This document shows, in pieces, positions 55,201 to 64,000 of a stretch of DNA of 64,000 bases. Position 1 is the stretch's first letter; the number at the start of each line of letters is the position of its first letter. The stretch comes from Pantoea coffeiphila (lineage in GTDB: Bacteria; Pseudomonadota; Gammaproteobacteria; Enterobacterales; Enterobacteriaceae). A model generated the notes under the pieces. It did not search any database. It was not told where the DNA came from and saw only the letters and a program-made list of their open reading frames with translations. Location of the stretch: NCBI RefSeq assembly GCF_016909495.1, contig NZ_JAFBFW010000004.1:558001-622000 (forward strand), written 5' to 3'. The position numbers and the translations under genes were made by a program.

Positions 55201-55228
55201 TTGCCTCTCAGTCTCAGTGTGCTACGGT
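55201..55228 (+). promoter_or_regulatory. proU P2-like osmotic promoter
   Basis: TTGCCT (55201-55206), 16 bases, TACGGT (55223-55228). It is almost superimposable on the E. coli proU P2 promoter (TTGCCT, 16, TAGGGT), 73 bp before proV. Confidence 0.75.
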
Positions 55229-55300
55229 ATATATCGTTAATAACTAAACTGAAAGAAGAACCCCTATAAGAAAATTAATCAACCAGGAATTAATTAATGC

Positions 55301-56497
55301 ATGGCAATTAAATTAGAAGTTAAGAATTTATATAAAGTATTTGGGGAACATCCCGAGCGGGCATTTAAGTATATTGATAAAGGGCTCAGCAAAGAGGCCA
55401 TTCTGGAAAAAACCGGACTGTCTCTTGGCGTTAAGAACGCCAGTCTGGCCATTGAAGAAGGCGAGATCTTCGTCATCATGGGGCTCTCCGGTTCCGGCAA
55501 GTCCACCATGGTTCGCCTTCTCAATCGTCTGATTGAACCCACCCGCGGCCAGGTCATCATCGACGGCGAAGATATTGCCAAAATATCTGACAGTGAATTG
55601 CGCCAGGTTCGCCGAAATAAGATCAGCATGGTATTCCAGTCATTCGCGCTAATGCCGCATATGACGGTATTAAATAATACCGCCTTCGGTATGGAATTAG
55701 CGGGAACGCCGTTGCAGGAAAGACAGGAAAAAGCCCTGGAAGCCCTGCGTCAGGTCGGGCTGGAAAATTACGCGCATTCTTATCCTGATGAACTATCCGG
55801 CGGTATGCGTCAGCGTGTTGGATTAGCCCGCGCTCTGGCGATTAATCCGGATATATTATTAATGGATGAAGCGTTCTCTGCACTCGATCCATTAATTCGT
55901 ACTGAGATGCAGGATGAGCTGGTAAAACTGCAATCGAAACATCAGCGCACTATCGTATTTATCTCCCACGATCTTGATGAAGCCATGCGCATTGGCGACC
56001 GTATTGCGATTATGCAGGGCGGTGAAGTGGTGCAGGTCGGCACGCCGGATGAGATCCTCAATAACCCGGCCAATGACTATGTCCGCACCTTCTTCCGCGG
56101 CGTGGATATCAGCCAGGTGTTCAGCGCAAAAGATATTGCCCGCCGCAGCGCCGCAGCGCTAATTCGTCAGGCTCCGGGCTTTGGCCCGCGTTCAGCAATC
56201 AAGCTGCTGCAGGATAACGACCGCGAGTACGGCTACGTGCTGGCGAAAGAAAAATTTATTGGCGTAGTTTCCACCGATTCCCTGAAAGCAGCTCTCGCCG
56301 CCGGAGAGGGGCTGAATCATGCACTACTGGAAAATCCTGCGGCGGTGCCGGGCGATACCTCGTTAAGCGATCTGCTGTCCCATGTGGCGCAGGCTCCCTG
56401 CGCGGTTCCGGTTACCGGCGAACAGGGTCAATACATCGGTATTATTTCCAAGGGCATGTTACTACAGGCATTAGATCGTGATGGAGGCCAACCATGA
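55301..56497 (+). CDS. proV: Glycine betaine/proline ABC transporter ATPase ProV
   Basis: 398 residues. ATPase of the ProU osmoprotectant importer. Walker [10 protein letters not shown], signature [15 protein letters not shown], Walker [14 protein letters not shown]-loop ISHDLDEA; two C-terminal CBS domains (about 275-395) sense ionic strength. First gene of proVWX, with a 4-bp overlap with proW. Confidence 0.96.
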   Translation: MAIKLEVKNLYKVFGEHPERAFKYIDKGLSKEAILEKTGLSLGVKNASLAIEEGEIFVIMGLSGSGKSTMVRLLNRLIEPTRGQVIIDGEDIAKISDSELRQVRRNKISMVFQSFALMPHMTVLNNTAFGMELAGTPLQERQEKALEALRQVGLENYAHSYPDELSGGMRQRVGLARALAINPDILLMDEAFSALDPLIRTEMQDELVKLQSKHQRTIVFISHDLDEAMRIGDRIAIMQGGEVVQVGTPDEILNNPANDYVRTFFRGVDISQVFSAKDIARRSAAALIRQAPGFGPRSAIKLLQDNDREYGYVLAKEKFIGVVSTDSLKAALAAGEGLNHALLENPAAVPGDTSLSDLLSHVAQAPCAVPVTGEQGQYIGIISKGMLLQALDRDGGQP

Positions 56498-57699
56498 GCA
56501 AACAAACCAGTAATCCGTGGGACACCTCCACCAGCGCGGCCGATGGCGGCAATACAGCGGCCGCACCGGCTGACGGCAATACCGCTTCCGCCAGCAGCGA
56601 TCCCTGGGGTGGCAGTGCGGCAGCACCTGCCGATAGCGGTGCAACGTCTGGCAGCAGTGCTGCCCCTGCCGACGGCGGCAACGCAGCGGGCGGAGATGCC
56701 TGGGGTGCGCCGGACGGTGGTCATGCAGCAGCCAGCGGCGGCAGCGACTGGCTGAACAGCGCACCCGCTCCGCAGGTGGAACACTTCAATATTCTCGATC
56801 CATTTCACAAAACGCTGATCCCACTTGATAGCTGGGTGACAAACGGCATCGACTGGGTAGTTTCTCACTTCCGTCCGCTGTTCCAGGGTATCCGTCTGCC
56901 GGTGGATTACATCCTGAGCGGATTTCAGCAGCTGTTAACGGGCATGCCCGCCCCGGTGGCCATCGTGCTGTTTGCGCTGATTGCCTGGCAGATGTCAGGC
57001 CTGGGAATGGGTATCGCCACGCTGATCTCACTGGTCGCCATCGGGGCTATTGGTGCCTGGTCGCAGGCGATGGTAACGCTGGCGCTGGTGCTGACCGCCC
57101 TGCTGTTCTGCATCGTCATCGGGCTGCCTCTGGGGATCTGGCTGGCACGCAGCGAACGAGCGGCAAAAATTATCCGTCCGCTGCTGGATGCCATGCAGAC
57201 GACACCGGCCTTTGTTTATCTGGTGCCGATCGTCATGCTGTTCGGTATCGGTAACGTCCCTGGCGTAGTCGTGACGATTATCTTTGCTCTGCCGCCGATC
57301 GTTCGTCTGACCATTCTCGGCATCAAGCAGGTACCTGCCGATCTGATTGAGGCATCGGAATCGTTCGGCGCCAGCCCGCGCCAGATGCTGTTTAAAGTGC
57401 AGCTGCCGCTGGCAATGCCGACCATTATGGCCGGGGTGAACCAGACGCTGATGCTGGCCCTGTCGATGGTGGTGATCGCCTCAATGATTGCCGTCGGCGG
57501 TCTGGGCCAGATGGTCCTGCGCGGAATCGGTCGACTTGATATGGGCCTGGCTACCGTAGGCGGCGTCGGTATTGTGATTCTGGCGATTATCCTCGACCGT
57601 CTGACCCAGTCACTGGGCCGCGACGTTCGCAGCCGGGGTAACCGCCGCTGGTACGCCACCGGGCCACTCGGTCTGCTGACCCGTCCGTTTATCAAATAA
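56494..57699 (+). CDS. proW: ProU permease ProW, with enlarged low-complexity N-terminus
   Basis: 401 residues, about 47 longer than E. coli ProW (354). The extra is a disordered N-terminal stretch of about 90 residues made of Ala, Asp, Gly, Ser and Thr with repeats such as AAPADGG/ADGN, DPWGG and DAWGAP. After [21 protein letters not shown] the protein is nearly identical to E. coli, with 6-7 transmembrane helices and the ABC-coupling [13 protein letters not shown] loop. Confidence 0.95.
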   Translation: MSKQTSNPWDTSTSAADGGNTAAAPADGNTASASSDPWGGSAAAPADSGATSGSSAAPADGGNAAGGDAWGAPDGGHAAASGGSDWLNSAPAPQVEHFNILDPFHKTLIPLDSWVTNGIDWVVSHFRPLFQGIRLPVDYILSGFQQLLTGMPAPVAIVLFALIAWQMSGLGMGIATLISLVAIGAIGAWSQAMVTLALVLTALLFCIVIGLPLGIWLARSERAAKIIRPLLDAMQTTPAFVYLVPIVMLFGIGNVPGVVVTIIFALPPIVRLTILGIKQVPADLIEASESFGASPRQMLFKVQLPLAMPTIMAGVNQTLMLALSMVVIASMIAVGGLGQMVLRGIGRLDMGLATVGGVGIVILAIILDRLTQSLGRDVRSRGNRRWYATGPLGLLTRPFIK

Positions 57700-57765
57700 G
57701 CTTTCGGCGGCATGAAATCGTGCCGCCGCTCACCTCCCCACAATTAATGACAACCAGGAGTTACT

Positions 57766-58761
57766 ATGCGCAAGACCGCACTGCTGGCCGCCGCGTTAAC
57801 TACGCTGGCCGCCGCTCAGGTTTCCGCCGCCGATCTGCCGGGTAAAGGTATTACCGTTAAGCCGGTTCAAAGCACCATCAGTGAAGAGAGCTTCCAGACG
57901 CAGCTGGTCAGCCGCGCGCTGGAAAAACTGGGCTACACCGTAGACAGCACCAGCGAGGTGGATTACAACGTGGGTTACACCTCGATTGCCTCCGGCGATG
58001 CCACCTTCACCGCCGTTAACTGGCAGCCGCTGCACGACGATATGTACAAAGCCGCGGGCGGCGACGCAAAATTCTACCGTGAAGGTACTTACGTCCAGGG
58101 CGCTGCTCAGGGCTATCTGATCGACAAGAAAACCGCCGAGAAATACCACATTACCCGCATCGATCAGCTGAAAGACCCGAAGCTGGCGAAGCTGTTTGAT
58201 ACCAACGGCGACGGCAAAGCGGATCTGACCGGCTGTACGCCTGGCTGGGGCTGTGAAGCGGTGATTAACCACCAGATTAAAGCCTTCGATCTCAGCAACA
58301 GCGTTGAGCATAATCAGGGCAACTACTCGGCAATGATCGCCGATACCATTACCCGCTTTAAGGAAGGTAAACCGATCCTGTATTACACCTGGACGCCGTA
58401 CTGGGTCAGCGACGTGCTGATTCCTGGCCGTGATGTGGTGTGGCTACAGGTTCCGTTCTCCTCCATGCCGGGCGAGCAGAAAGATGTGGATACCAAGCTG
58501 CCTAACGGCGCGAACTATGGCTTCCCGGTGAACACCATGCACATTGTTGCTAACAAAGCCTGGGCGGAGAAAAACCCTGCCGCGGCGAAACTGTTCTCGG
58601 AAATGAAGCTGCCGATTGCGGATATCAATGCGCAGAACGCGCGCATGCACAGCGGCCAGGCTTCAGAAGCCGATATCAACGCCCACGTAGATGGCTGGAT
58701 CAAGGCGCACCAGGCGCTGTTCGATGGCTGGGTGAAAGACGCACTGGCCGCGGCGAAATAA
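57766..58761 (+). CDS. proX: Glycine betaine-binding periplasmic protein ProX
   Basis: 331 residues. Signal peptide [22 protein letters not shown]. The Trp box that cages betaine includes the Trp in [10 protein letters not shown] and TPYWVSDVL. Length is the family norm. A terminator follows. Confidence 0.96.
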   Translation: MRKTALLAAALTTLAAAQVSAADLPGKGITVKPVQSTISEESFQTQLVSRALEKLGYTVDSTSEVDYNVGYTSIASGDATFTAVNWQPLHDDMYKAAGGDAKFYREGTYVQGAAQGYLIDKKTAEKYHITRIDQLKDPKLAKLFDTNGDGKADLTGCTPGWGCEAVINHQIKAFDLSNSVEHNQGNYSAMIADTITRFKEGKPILYYTWTPYWVSDVLIPGRDVVWLQVPFSSMPGEQKDVDTKLPNGANYGFPVNTMHIVANKAWAEKNPAAAKLFSEMKLPIADINAQNARMHSGQASEADINAHVDGWIKAHQALFDGWVKDALAAAK

Positions 58762-58804
58762 AGGCGCAGTAGCCGCAGAGCAATAATTCCGACAATCCGT
58801 TTTC

Positions 58805-58841
58805 AAGGGCCGCTCGTCTTCGACGAACGGCCCTTTTATTT
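58805..58841 (+). terminator. Rho-independent terminator of proVWX
   Basis: AAGGGCCG-(14-15 bases)-CGGCCCTTTTATTT, 44 bp after proX. Confidence 0.8.
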
Positions 58842-59025
58842 CGATCGCGCCATCCCCCCCGATCTCGCACTCCTCCCAGGCTGTAAAAGTCCGCATTGAG
58901 GGCAGTATTCACCGCGTGGAAAGCTCCGGGCGAACTGGTTTGTCCTGTTAATTATTCTGTGAGTGAAATAGTTTTTTAGGTTACTATTAGCCTATGAGAT
59001 ATTTCTTACCCCTGTTCTGGCTGCT

Positions 59026-60210
59026 ATGAAATCCCCCCATACCGGACTGAATCCGGCGCTGGTTGCGCTGATGTCTGTCGCCACCGGTTTGTCCGTTGCC
59101 TGTAATTATTATGTTCAGCCGCTGCTGGCAACCATTGCCCAGGCGTTCGATCTCTCTTTCCATCAGGCCGGTTTTATCGTCACCACCGCTCAGCTTGGCT
59201 ACGCCGCCGGGCTGCTGCTGCTGGTGCCGCTGGGCGACATGCTTGAGCGGCGTGGTTTAATTGTCACGATGAGTCTGCTGGCGGCAGGCGGGATGGTCAT
59301 TACCGCGCTCTCCCCCACGCTGCCGCTGATGCTGCTGGGAACCGTTCTCACCGGACTGTTTTCCGTGGTGGCGCAAATCCTTGTTCCTCTGGCCGCTACG
59401 CTGGCTGCACCGGAAAAACGCGGCCGGGTTGTTGGCACGGTGATGAGCGGGCTGCTGCTGGGGATACTGCTGGCGCGGACCGTTGCGGGCGGGCTGGCAC
59501 AGCTGGGCGGCTGGCGTACCGTGTACTGGGTGGCCAGCGTGCTGATGGTCTGTATGTCTCTGGCCCTGTGGCGCTATCTGCCGCGCTATAAGCAATCGGT
59601 TTCGCTGAACTACGGCCAGCTGCTGGGTTCGATTTTCTCACTGTTTGCTCAGCACCCCATTCTGCGCACCCGGGCCATCACCGGTTGCCTGATTTTTGCT
59701 AACTTCAGCGTACTCTGGACCTCAATGGCGTTTCTGCTCTCTTCGCCCGAATGGGGCTACTCTGAGGGAGAAATCGGTCTGTTAGGACTGGTCGGTGCAG
59801 CGGGGGCACTGGCAGCACGCCAGGCCGGTGCGCTGGCCGATAAAGGTAAAGCCCGGCTGACCACCAGCGTAGGGCTGATACTTCTGCTGCTGTCGTGGGG
59901 AATCACAGCAGTTGGCGCTCACTCACTTATCGCACTGGTTATTGGCATTTTGCTGCTCGATCTGGCCGTTCAGGGTGTGCATATCACCAACCAGAGCGTG
60001 ATCTATCGCCATATGCCGGAAGCGCGCAACCGCCTGACCTCAGGTTACATGACCTGCTACTTTATTGGTGGTGCTGCGGGCTCACTGCTTTCCGCATCGG
60101 CCTATCAGATGGCAGGCTGGTATGGCGTCTGCGTTTGTGGCGCTCTGTTAACCGTCGTTAATCTATTCAACTGGTGGCGAAACTCTAAGCATGAGTCTGC
60201 TTCAGGCTGA
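59026..60210 (+). CDS. ygaY: MFS transporter YgaY, intact
   Basis: 394 residues, 12 helices; MFS motif A-like segments (GDMLERRGLIV) and VPLAATLAAPEKRGRVVG. It is the homologue of E. coli ygaY, which is a pseudogene there, in the same place between proX and ygaZ. Substrate unknown; relatives are drug or arabinose-type exporters. Confidence 0.9.
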   Translation: MKSPHTGLNPALVALMSVATGLSVACNYYVQPLLATIAQAFDLSFHQAGFIVTTAQLGYAAGLLLLVPLGDMLERRGLIVTMSLLAAGGMVITALSPTLPLMLLGTVLTGLFSVVAQILVPLAATLAAPEKRGRVVGTVMSGLLLGILLARTVAGGLAQLGGWRTVYWVASVLMVCMSLALWRYLPRYKQSVSLNYGQLLGSIFSLFAQHPILRTRAITGCLIFANFSVLWTSMAFLLSSPEWGYSEGEIGLLGLVGAAGALAARQAGALADKGKARLTTSVGLILLLLSWGITAVGAHSLIALVIGILLLDLAVQGVHITNQSVIYRHMPEARNRLTSGYMTCYFIGGAAGSLLSASAYQMAGWYGVCVCGALLTVVNLFNWWRNSKHESASG

Positions 60211-60349
60211 TTTTTTGAGTCAAAAATGAAGTTTTTTCAAGTATGACGGCCTGTTAACAGATTTCACACTCTGGTAATGTTAGACGCGATTTATTCAAGC
60301 TGGTTATTTTTTCACATGCAATTATTCAGCAACACAAGCGATACGGGCT

Positions 60350-61093
60350 ATGACAGCTGAACAAAATTATCTTTCGGAAAATACAGATTTCCCACCTTCC
60401 AGCTGGCGCGAAGGTGTTATCGACAGTCTGCCAATCGTTATTGGCTACGTGCCGGTTGCATTTGCGTTTGGACTGAATGCAACAAAGCTGGGCTTTACGC
60501 CGTTAGAAGCGATATTTTTTTCCTGCATTATCTATGCCGGAGCCAGCCAGTTTGTGATTACCGCACTGCTCAGCGCCGGGGCCTCCCTGTGGATCGCAGC
60601 ACTAACCGTGATGGCGATGGATGTGCGACACATTCTTTACGGTCCTTCCCTGCGCCAGCGCATCACCCAAAAACTTAACCCACGTAAAACACCTTTTTGG
60701 GCATTTGGCCTGACTGATGAAGTCTTCGCCGCAGCGACCGCAAAACTCTACCGAGACAACCGTGGCTGGAGCGAAAACTGGATGCTGGGTATTGCCTTCT
60801 GCTCCTGGCTTTCCTGGGTTGCCGGCACGGTTGCAGGGGCGTGGTCCGGTAACGGCCTTTTAGATGATTACCCCGCCGTTGAAGGCGCGCTGACCTTTAT
60901 GCTACCCGCGCTGTTCCTCAGCTTTTTGCTGGCCTCGTTCCAGCGCCGACAGAGCTTTACCGTTATCGCCGCGCTGGCGGGCGCGCTGGCCGGCATGATG
61001 CTGTTCTCTATTCCAGTTGCCATTCTCAGCGGCATTGTTGCCGGCTGCCTGGCAGGACTGCTACCGCCACCGGGCAGCAGGGAGCGCCCGTGA
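60350..61093 (+). CDS. ygaZ: L-valine exporter large subunit YgaZ
   Basis: 247 residues, AzlC family, about five transmembrane helices (GYVPVAFAFGLNA, IIYAGASQF, ALTVMAMDVRHILYG). With YgaH it exports L-valine (and methionine) from the cytoplasm. ygaH overlaps it by 4 bp. Confidence 0.94.
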   Translation: MTAEQNYLSENTDFPPSSWREGVIDSLPIVIGYVPVAFAFGLNATKLGFTPLEAIFFSCIIYAGASQFVITALLSAGASLWIAALTVMAMDVRHILYGPSLRQRITQKLNPRKTPFWAFGLTDEVFAAATAKLYRDNRGWSENWMLGIAFCSWLSWVAGTVAGAWSGNGLLDDYPAVEGALTFMLPALFLSFLLASFQRRQSFTVIAALAGALAGMMLFSIPVAILSGIVAGCLAGLLPPPGSRERP

Positions 61094-61437
61094 GCTCACA
61101 AATTCTTATACTCGGTGTGCTGGTAGGCCTGGTGAACTTCCTGTTTCGCTATCTGCCTCTGCGCCTGCACGGCAGGAACAAGGCCACCAGCATCAAGCGT
61201 GGCATGGCCGGTCTGCTGTTAGACAGCATCGGCATTGCCTCTATCTGCGCCCTGCTGATTGTCTCCAGCCTGCCCGATATCTTGCGGCATCCTGACCGAT
61301 TAATTCCTACGCTGCTCGGTTTCGCCGTGCTGTGTATGACGTTCTATTTTTCGCGCAGCATTGTTTTATCAACGCTGCTCAGCGCCCTGGGTTATGGAGT
61401 GACCTGGAAATTACTGATGATGAGTGCGGCTTTGTGA
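61090..61437 (+). CDS. ygaH: L-valine exporter small subunit YgaH
   Basis: 115 residues, AzlD family, four transmembrane helices. Starts with GTG in a GTGA overlap with ygaZ; FRYLPLRLHGRNK is the typical loop. Confidence 0.93.
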   Translation: MSSQILILGVLVGLVNFLFRYLPLRLHGRNKATSIKRGMAGLLLDSIGIASICALLIVSSLPDILRHPDRLIPTLLGFAVLCMTFYFSRSIVLSTLLSALGYGVTWKLLMMSAAL

Positions 61438-61519
61438 ACAGCCACCAACCGGGAAAGCGATCTTTCTCAAATGCCATCATCGTTACGACACCAGTTTCAA
61501 TTAATGAGGTCCCTTTATA

Positions 61520-62050
61520 ATGGAAAGTTCGTTTTCTCCCATTGAACAGATGCTTAATTTTCGAGCGAACCGTCAGAAAGATTTCCCGCTACAGGAGATC
61601 ATGCTGACCCGTTTGTGTATGCATATGCAGAGCAAACTACTGGAAAACCGCAACAAGATGCTGAAGGCACAGGGAATTAACGAGACGCTGTTCATGGCGT
61701 TGATCACGCTGGATGCGCAGGAAGATCACAGCATTCAACCTTCCGAGCTGAGTTCAGCTCTCGGGTCTTCCCGCACAAACGCGACCCGTATCGCCGACGA
61801 ACTGGAAAAACGTGGATGGATTGAGCGCCGTGAGAGCGATAACGATCGCCGCTGTCTGCACCTGCATCTTACGCCAAAGGGCAATGATTTCCTGCGTCAG
61901 CTGCTGCCACCTCAGCATCAGAGTCTGCAGCTTCTGTGGTCATCGCTGAATGATTCCGAAAAATCTCAGCTGGAAGGCATTATCCGTAAATTATTAAATC
62001 GCCTTGATAAAATGGATGAAGAACAGGTTATCGCCTCACTTTCTCGTTAA
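61520..62050 (+). CDS. mprA: MarR family repressor MprA (EmrR)
   Basis: 176-residue winged helix repressor of emrAB. Binding of phenolics or uncouplers releases it. Start [18 protein letters not shown] and DNA-contact [21 protein letters not shown] are highly conserved. GAGG precedes ATG. In E. coli the three genes are one operon. Confidence 0.96.
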   Translation: MESSFSPIEQMLNFRANRQKDFPLQEIMLTRLCMHMQSKLLENRNKMLKAQGINETLFMALITLDAQEDHSIQPSELSSALGSSRTNATRIADELEKRGWIERRESDNDRRCLHLHLTPKGNDFLRQLLPPQHQSLQLLWSSLNDSEKSQLEGIIRKLLNRLDKMDEEQVIASLSR

Positions 62051-62125
62051 TTGAACCACTAATAGCATATTGTGCGACACACCCGCATCAGGGAATCGTT
62101 ACTTTAAGCATCCAAAAATAAACTC

Positions 62126-62153
62126 ATGCCAGCGCTAATCCCGCTGGCATTTT
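62126..62153 (+). terminator. Hairpin between mprA and emrA
   Basis: ATGCCAGCG-CTAATCC-CGCTGGCAT followed by only TTTA; probably a partial terminator or attenuator that reduces emrAB relative to mprA. Confidence 0.6.
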
Positions 62154-62218
62154 AGACTCAGGCTGTTGCTGACAGGATGTCCGGCGAACCTGAATGGCAA
62201 GAGAACGTGGAGAAAAAC

Positions 62219-63391
62219 ATGAGTGCAAACGCGGTCACGCAGGACCCGCAGCAGCCGAAAAATAAAAAAAAGACGCGTAAAGGCGCGCTGATTTTTCTGG
62301 CTGTGCTGTTCGTTATTATCGGGGTAGCCTATCTGACTTACTGGTTCCTGGTATTACGTCATTATCAGGAAACGGACGACGCCTACGTTGCCGGTAACCA
62401 GACCCAGGTTATGGCGCAGGTTTCAGGCAGCGTCAATAAAGTGTGGTTTGATGACACCGATTATGTGAAAAAAGGCGACGTGCTGATCACTCTGGATCGT
62501 ACCGATGCCGAGCAGGCGTTTGAAAAAGCGCAAACGGCACTCGCAACCAGCGTGCGGCAAACCCATCAGCTCATTATCAACGGTAAGCAGTATCAGGCCA
62601 CCATTGCGCTGCAAAAAACCGCGCTGGTGCAGGCGCAGGCGGATTTAAAGCGCCGCGAACCGCTGGGTGCCGCCAATCTGATTGGTCGTGAAGACCTGCA
62701 ACACGCTCGTGATGCCGTGGCTACTGCTCAGGCTCAGCTTGACGTGGCAACCCAGCAGTACAATGCCAATCAGGCGATGATTCTGGATACCTCACTGGAA
62801 AATCAGCCGGCCGTTAAGCAGAGTGCAGCAGAATTGCGCGATGCCTGGCTGGCCCTGCAGCGTACCACCGTAATCAGCCCGATTAACGGTTATGTTTCAC
62901 GCCGCAGCGTACAGGTGGGTTCTCAGATCACCAGTTCTACACCGCTGCTGGCCGTGGTCCCTGCTGATAATCTGTGGGTGGATGCTAACTTTAAAGAAAC
63001 CCAGCTGGAAGGCGTACGTATTGGCCAGTCAGCTACCGTGGTGAGCGATATCTACGGTGATGACGTGGTCTATCACGGTAAGGTCGTCGGCCTGGATATG
63101 GGCACCGGCAGCGTGTTCTCACTGCTGCCAGCGCAGAATGCCACCGGTAACTGGATCAAAGTGGTTCAGCGCCTGCCGGTGCGTATTGAACTGGATGCGC
63201 AGGAAGTGGCAAAACATCCGCTGCGTATCGGTCTGTCAACACTGGTGAAAATTGATACCAGCAATCGTGACGGCGCGGTTCTGGCCACCAGCGTGCGCAG
63301 TAAACCTGCTTACGAAAGTGATGCGCTGGCGCTGGATCTGGCCCCGGCTAACGCCCTGATTGCCGATATCATCCGCGCGAATGCTAACTAA
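62219..63391 (+). CDS. emrA: Multidrug efflux membrane fusion protein EmrA
   Basis: 390 residues, as in E. coli. Periplasmic adaptor linking EmrB to TolC. N-terminal basic patch and a transmembrane helix (about 25-47), then HYQETDDAYVAGNQTQVMAQVSGSV (lipoyl half in that stretch), a coiled coil (about 95-205) and the beta-barrel. ATG 62219 was chosen; the 14 in-frame codons upstream lack homology. Confidence 0.96.
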   Translation: MSANAVTQDPQQPKNKKKTRKGALIFLAVLFVIIGVAYLTYWFLVLRHYQETDDAYVAGNQTQVMAQVSGSVNKVWFDDTDYVKKGDVLITLDRTDAEQAFEKAQTALATSVRQTHQLIINGKQYQATIALQKTALVQAQADLKRREPLGAANLIGREDLQHARDAVATAQAQLDVATQQYNANQAMILDTSLENQPAVKQSAAELRDAWLALQRTTVISPINGYVSRRSVQVGSQITSSTPLLAVVPADNLWVDANFKETQLEGVRIGQSATVVSDIYGDDVVYHGKVVGLDMGTGSVFSLLPAQNATGNWIKVVQRLPVRIELDAQEVAKHPLRIGLSTLVKIDTSNRDGAVLATSVRSKPAYESDALALDLAPANALIADIIRANAN

Positions 63392-63408
63392 GCCAGCGGG
63401 AGGCTGTG

Positions 63409-64000
63409 ATGGCACAAAAACCGCTTGAGGGCGCGCCACTGGTCCTGATGACCATTGCGCTGTCGCTGGCTACGTTTATGCAGGTTCTGGACTCCACCAT
63501 TGCAAACGTGGCCATTCCAACGATTGCCGGTAACCTGGGGGCATCAAACTCCCAGGGAACGTGGGTTATCACCTCGTTTGGCGTGGCGAACGCGATTTCG
63601 ATCCCGATTACCGGCTGGCTGGCAAAGCGCATCGGTGAAGTGAAACTGTTCCTGTGGTCAACGGTGGCGTTTGCCGTCGCCTCGTGGCTGTGCGGCATGT
63701 CGGAAAGCCTGAGCATGCTGATCTTCTTCCGCGTGATTCAGGGGATCGTGGCCGGTCCGCTCATTCCGCTATCGCAGAGCCTGCTGCTCAGCAACTACCC
63801 TCCGGCGAAGCGCAGTATTGCACTGTCGCTGTGGGCGATGACGGTGATCGTCGCGCCGATCTGCGGCCCGATTCTGGGCGGCTGGATCAGCGATAACTAC
63901 CACTGGGGCTGGATCTTCTTTATCAACGTGCCGATTGGCGTTGCGGTAGTGGTTCTGACGCTGCAAACGCTGCGCAACCGCGAGACGCCAACGGTGATCC
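63409..64000 (+). CDS. emrB: Multidrug MFS efflux pump EmrB, cut by window edge
   Basis: The first 197 residues of EmrB (DHA2, 14-helix family): start MAQKPLEGAPLVLMTIAL, motif D1-like LDSTIANVAIPTIAG, then RVIQGIVAGPLIPLSQSLL and motif C-like PICGPILGGWI. GGGAGG precedes ATG by five bases. The frame continues past the window. Confidence 0.96.
   Translation, partial: MAQKPLEGAPLVLMTIALSLATFMQVLDSTIANVAIPTIAGNLGASNSQGTWVITSFGVANAISIPITGWLAKRIGEVKLFLWSTVAFAVASWLCGMSESLSMLIFFRVIQGIVAGPLIPLSQSLLLSNYPPAKRSIALSLWAMTVIVAPICGPILGGWISDNYHWGWIFFINVPIGVAVVVLTLQTLRNRETPTVI

Larger units (their letters stand above)
54910..55300. other. nrdF-proV intergenic region
   Basis: 391 bp. Contains the nrdF terminator (54973-54999), an AT-rich curved-looking stretch near 55040-55110, and the proU P2-like promoter (55201-55228). 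H-NS control of proU is known and the AT-rich DNA would suit it, but no site can be read by eye. Confidence 0.5.

Overview
The window looks like a chromosomal segment of an Enterobacterales member, most likely Erwiniaceae (Erwinia or close to Pantoea). The evidence is near-E. coli gene order and protein sequence in the housekeeping blocks (lepA-rseCBA-rpoE, nadB-trmN-srmB, grcA-ung, grpE/nadK-recN-bamE, ratBA/smpB-ssrA at the left; ygaC-ygaM-nrdHIEF-proVWX-ygaYZH-emrRAB at the right), with a different set of genes between ssrA and ygaC. The genus call is an inference from overall character, not from a search.

Layout. 1-15.9 kb is conserved core: envelope stress (sigma E and its anti-sigma system), NAD synthesis, RNA helicase, uracil repair, chaperone, SOS repair, outer-membrane assembly and trans-translation. 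15.9-23.8 kb is a small, more AT-rich genomic island joined to the 3' end of ssrA. It starts with a broken CP4-57/P4-type integrase, carries a Gabija-like anti-phage pair (OLD-family nuclease plus UvrD-like helicase), then an orphan type VI secretion cassette (Tlde1-like peptidoglycan effector, membrane immunity protein, Hcp) and a DUF6404 gene. 23.8-34.8 kb is metabolic accessory DNA: a chloroperoxidase-like hydrolase, a GntR-controlled DHDPS-family lyase plus aldehyde dehydrogenase, a YddG exporter, an MFS transporter, a MarR/GlxA-type regulator pair, and a UbiX/UbiD decarboxylase operon.

34.9-40.2 kb holds a peptidase-C39 ABC exporter with its HlyD-type adaptor (the machinery that exports class II microcins) but no recognisable double-glycine substrate gene, followed by an orphan TssA/VasL-like type VI gene. 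40.7-44.4 kb is a compact cluster of HAD hydrolase, APH-fold kinase, class III PLP enzyme of the phospho-lyase subgroup and Lrp-type regulator; the best reading is an amino-alcohol (or hydroxylysine) kinase plus O-phosphate phospho-lyase pathway. 45.3-48.6 kb is a three-gene operon of exported/outer-membrane proteins of unknown function, followed by a CRP-controlled tsx.

Regulatory signals visible by eye include the sigma E promoter of rpoE, a NadR operator abutting the nadB start codon, a sigma 32 promoter for grpE, an FNR box for grcA, two LexA boxes for recN, a CRP site for tsx, two NrdR boxes for nrdHIEF, a proU P2-like promoter, and inverted repeats at the MarR, GntR and MFS promoters. 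The most interesting regions are the island (Gabija plus Tlde1/Hcp cassette), the substrate-less C39 exporter with a coupled 27-codon Cys-containing ORF behind a hairpin, the kinase/phospho-lyase cluster and the exported three-gene operon. No CRISPR array, rRNA or tRNA other than tmRNA was seen. All calls are from reading the sequence and remembered family features; no database search was run.
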